Origin: Muscardinus avellanarius | Lineage: Eukaryota; Chordata; Mammalia; Rodentia; Gliridae | DNA: 64,000 nt | Assembly (NCBI GenBank): GCA_963383645.1 | Contig: OY726560.1 | Location: 89,983,348-90,047,347, forward strand | Direction of reading: 5' to 3' | Shown: piece after piece, positions 62,480-64,000 of the stretch | Position numbering within the stretch: the stretch's first letter is position 1 | How the letters are laid out: the number at the start of each line of letters is the position of its first letter | The notes under the pieces: model-generated | Database searches by the model: none | What the model was told of the DNA's origin: nothing | Seen by the model: the letters and a program-made list of their open reading frames with translations, nothing else | Position numbers and translations under genes: made by a program

Positions 62480-62600
62480 AAAACTAGTAATAATAGTTAA
62501 CATTTCTTGAAGGCTCACTTCTATACCAGACACCTCTTTCCACTTATCCTTATAACAATAGCTTGGTGCTCTTGTGATATTCATGTCATAGGCAGGACCC
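62480..62600 (-). repeat. MIR-like fragment
   Basis: gtaataatagttaacatttc, ttctataccagacacctctt and cacttatccttataacaata fit antisense MIR order. Confidence 0.55.
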
Positions 62601-63078
62601 TGCTTCTTTCTAGGGTCTGCCTGGTCACCTGCTGTGAGCTCTGACTGCCGCATACTCTGCCTCAGGGTTACTCTGTTGTTAGGAAATGACCAGAATCCAT
62701 GAGCTCTTGAATCCCAGTGAGCTGCCTGGGTCCTTCCACAGGAAGGCAGAGCTCCAGGAAGGAGAGGGAACGCTGCTCAGAGCAAGGGGCCTAGCCACTC
62801 CCCACCCCACCTCTCTCCCTCTGCCCACTGGAATCCTGCCAGGTCACCTCCTTCAGGAAGGCTTCCCTGTTCTCAGGAGACTTGGTTCCTCCCTGCTCTG
62901 ATCCCCTCCAACCCCCTCTGTGCTTCTCAATACTCCTGTCACATATCAGCACAGTTATCTTTTGGTCACAAGTTCTTCTAAGGGGGAGAACCTTTCTAAG
63001 TAGTACTTCCTAAAGTTCTTTCCATAAACAAGGACTCTGAAAGAGAGAAAGAGAGAGATTCAGAGAGAGAGAGTGATT

Positions 63079-63080
<2 letters not shown>
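62601..63080. other. Unique intron 2 sequence
   Basis: Searched for coding exon 2 (GAFSVVRR, YAAKIINTKKL) in this part of intron 2 without finding it. No gene is seen. Confidence 0.6.
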
Positions 63081-63166
<86 letters not shown>

Positions 63167-63185
63167 CAGAGAGACAGAGAGAGAT
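63081..63185. repeat. Compound (TG)n(GA)n(GACA)n microsatellite
   Basis: About 21 TG, then about 13 GA, then GACAGA units, ending at a reverse SINE. Confidence 0.96.
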
Positions 63186-63380
63186 ATACTGGGGGACAGA
63201 ACCCATTCTACCTCTGAGCTCCACTCCCAGCCTGATTTTTTATTCTTTATTTTGAAACAGGGGCTCACTAAGTTGTGGAGGGCCTCACAATTACTAAGGC
63301 TGGTGGAGAACCTGTCTGTGATCCTCCCCTCAGCCTCCCAAGTACCGCGATTACAAGGGTGCGCCACCATGCCCAGCTCA
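63186..63380 (-). repeat. B1-dID SINE
   Basis: atactgggggacagaaccca (short ID part) to gggtgcgccaccatgcccagc. Confidence 0.83.
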
Positions 63381-63404
63381 TAAGAGCTTATTAATAACAG
63401 TAGC

Positions 63405-63537
63405 AGTACTATCACTTACTATTACTATGAGGCAATAATTATATTTCATCCTCTCAGAAACTGTGAAATAGGGAACTGATGAACACTGTTACACTACAAA
63501 TGAGGAAACTGAGGCTTAAAAACATAAAGTAACTTCA
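63405..63537 (-). repeat. MIR fragment
   Basis: acactacaaatgaggaaact and gaggcttaaaaacataaagt are typical antisense MIR text. Confidence 0.65.
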
Positions 63538-64000
63538 GCCGGGCATGGTGGCGCACGCTTGTAATCCCAGCATTCGGGAGGCTGAGACAGGAGGATCAGG
63601 GTTCATGGACAGCCTCAGCTACTTTGCAATTCAGTGAGACTCTGTTTCAAAATAAAGAATAAAAAATAGGGCTGGGCTGCAAAAAAAAAAAAAAAAAAAA
63701 AAGTAAGTTCTAGGTGTGCTGGAGCACATTTGTAATTCCAGTACTTGGGAGGCTGAGACAGAAGGATCACAGGTTTGCAACCAGCCTTAGCTACTTACTG
63801 AGGCCCTCAGGAACTTAGAACCTGTTTCAAATTTAAAAAATAAAATAAAATTGGGCTAGGGGGGATTGCAGAGTTATAATCCCCAGTACCACAAAAAAGA
63901 AAAAGGAAGGAAGGAAGGAAGGAAGGAAGGAGGGAAAGAAAAGGACTAGGGATATATCTCAGTCATAAAACACCCTTGGGTTTAATCCCCAGTATCAATC
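63538..64000 (+). repeat. Forward SINEs at window edge
   Basis: Copy 63538-63702 lacking most of its ID part (agggctgggctgc followed by a tail of about 22 A), copy 63710-63900 with a (GGAA)n tail at 63904-63932, and an ID unit from 63943 cut by the window end. Confidence 0.82.

Overview
The window is mammalian genomic DNA. It holds one recognisable gene, the 3' four-fifths of CAMK2G (calcium/calmodulin-dependent protein kinase II, gamma subunit), on the minus strand. Nineteen coding exons can be placed to the base from splice sites, reading frame and encoded protein. They run from coding exon 3 (59668-59727, kinase residue 54 onward) down to the exon with the stop codon (749-981). Exons 1 and 2, with the ATP-binding glycine loop and catalytic lysine, lie beyond position 64000. 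The last residues are those of the gamma paralogue (SGAPAAPLQ). Numbering from the family start, the parts join into a 567-residue open frame if every alternative exon is included, and Thr287 and Ser334 fall at their known gamma positions.

Layout, 5' to 3' along the gene (high to low coordinates): kinase domain exons at 59.7, 47.3, 46.1, 40.7, 40.5, 40.0, 39.4 and 37.7 kb; autoregulatory and calmodulin-binding exons at 33.8 and 33.5 kb; linker exon at 27.4 kb; alternatively spliced variable region at 12.7 (nuclear localisation cassette), 10.5, 9.3, 7.2 and 5.9 kb; association (hub) domain at 3.9, 3.4 and 0.75-0.98 kb; then the start of the 3' UTR.

The host is a rodent outside the mouse/rat group. 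The introns are packed with dimeric SINEs whose left half is 7SL/B1-like (GGTTCGAAGCC B box, ggaggctgagacaggaggatc) and whose right half is a deleted tRNA-Ala/ID unit (tagctcagaggtagaatgcccctggg). This is the B1-dID architecture known from dormice, squirrels, beavers and relatives. The body does not look like the squirrel version I know and I lean towards a beaver-like animal, but the sequence alone does not prove it. By eye there are on the order of a hundred full or partial copies, in three subfamilies. Intron stretches at 13.2-26.1, 30.2-31.7, 49.2-54.6 and 55.4-57.0 kb are almost solid SINE. Older layers are present too: L1 3' ends, L2, MIR and hAT MITEs (MER20, MER5A, MER58-like).

Points worth a second look: a run of SINE insertions that reused one target site (1.18-2.12 kb); SINEs nested at the same internal position of other SINEs; microsatellites seeded at fixed positions of the SINE; Rbfox-type TGCATG motifs just downstream of two variable exons; a 30-nt T tract in the acceptor of a hub exon; and a CpG-dense spot with a strong splice donor at 29.3 kb, in the intron that corresponds to the one housing the internal alpha-KAP promoter in CAMK2A. 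I see no second protein-coding gene and no bacterial or viral system.
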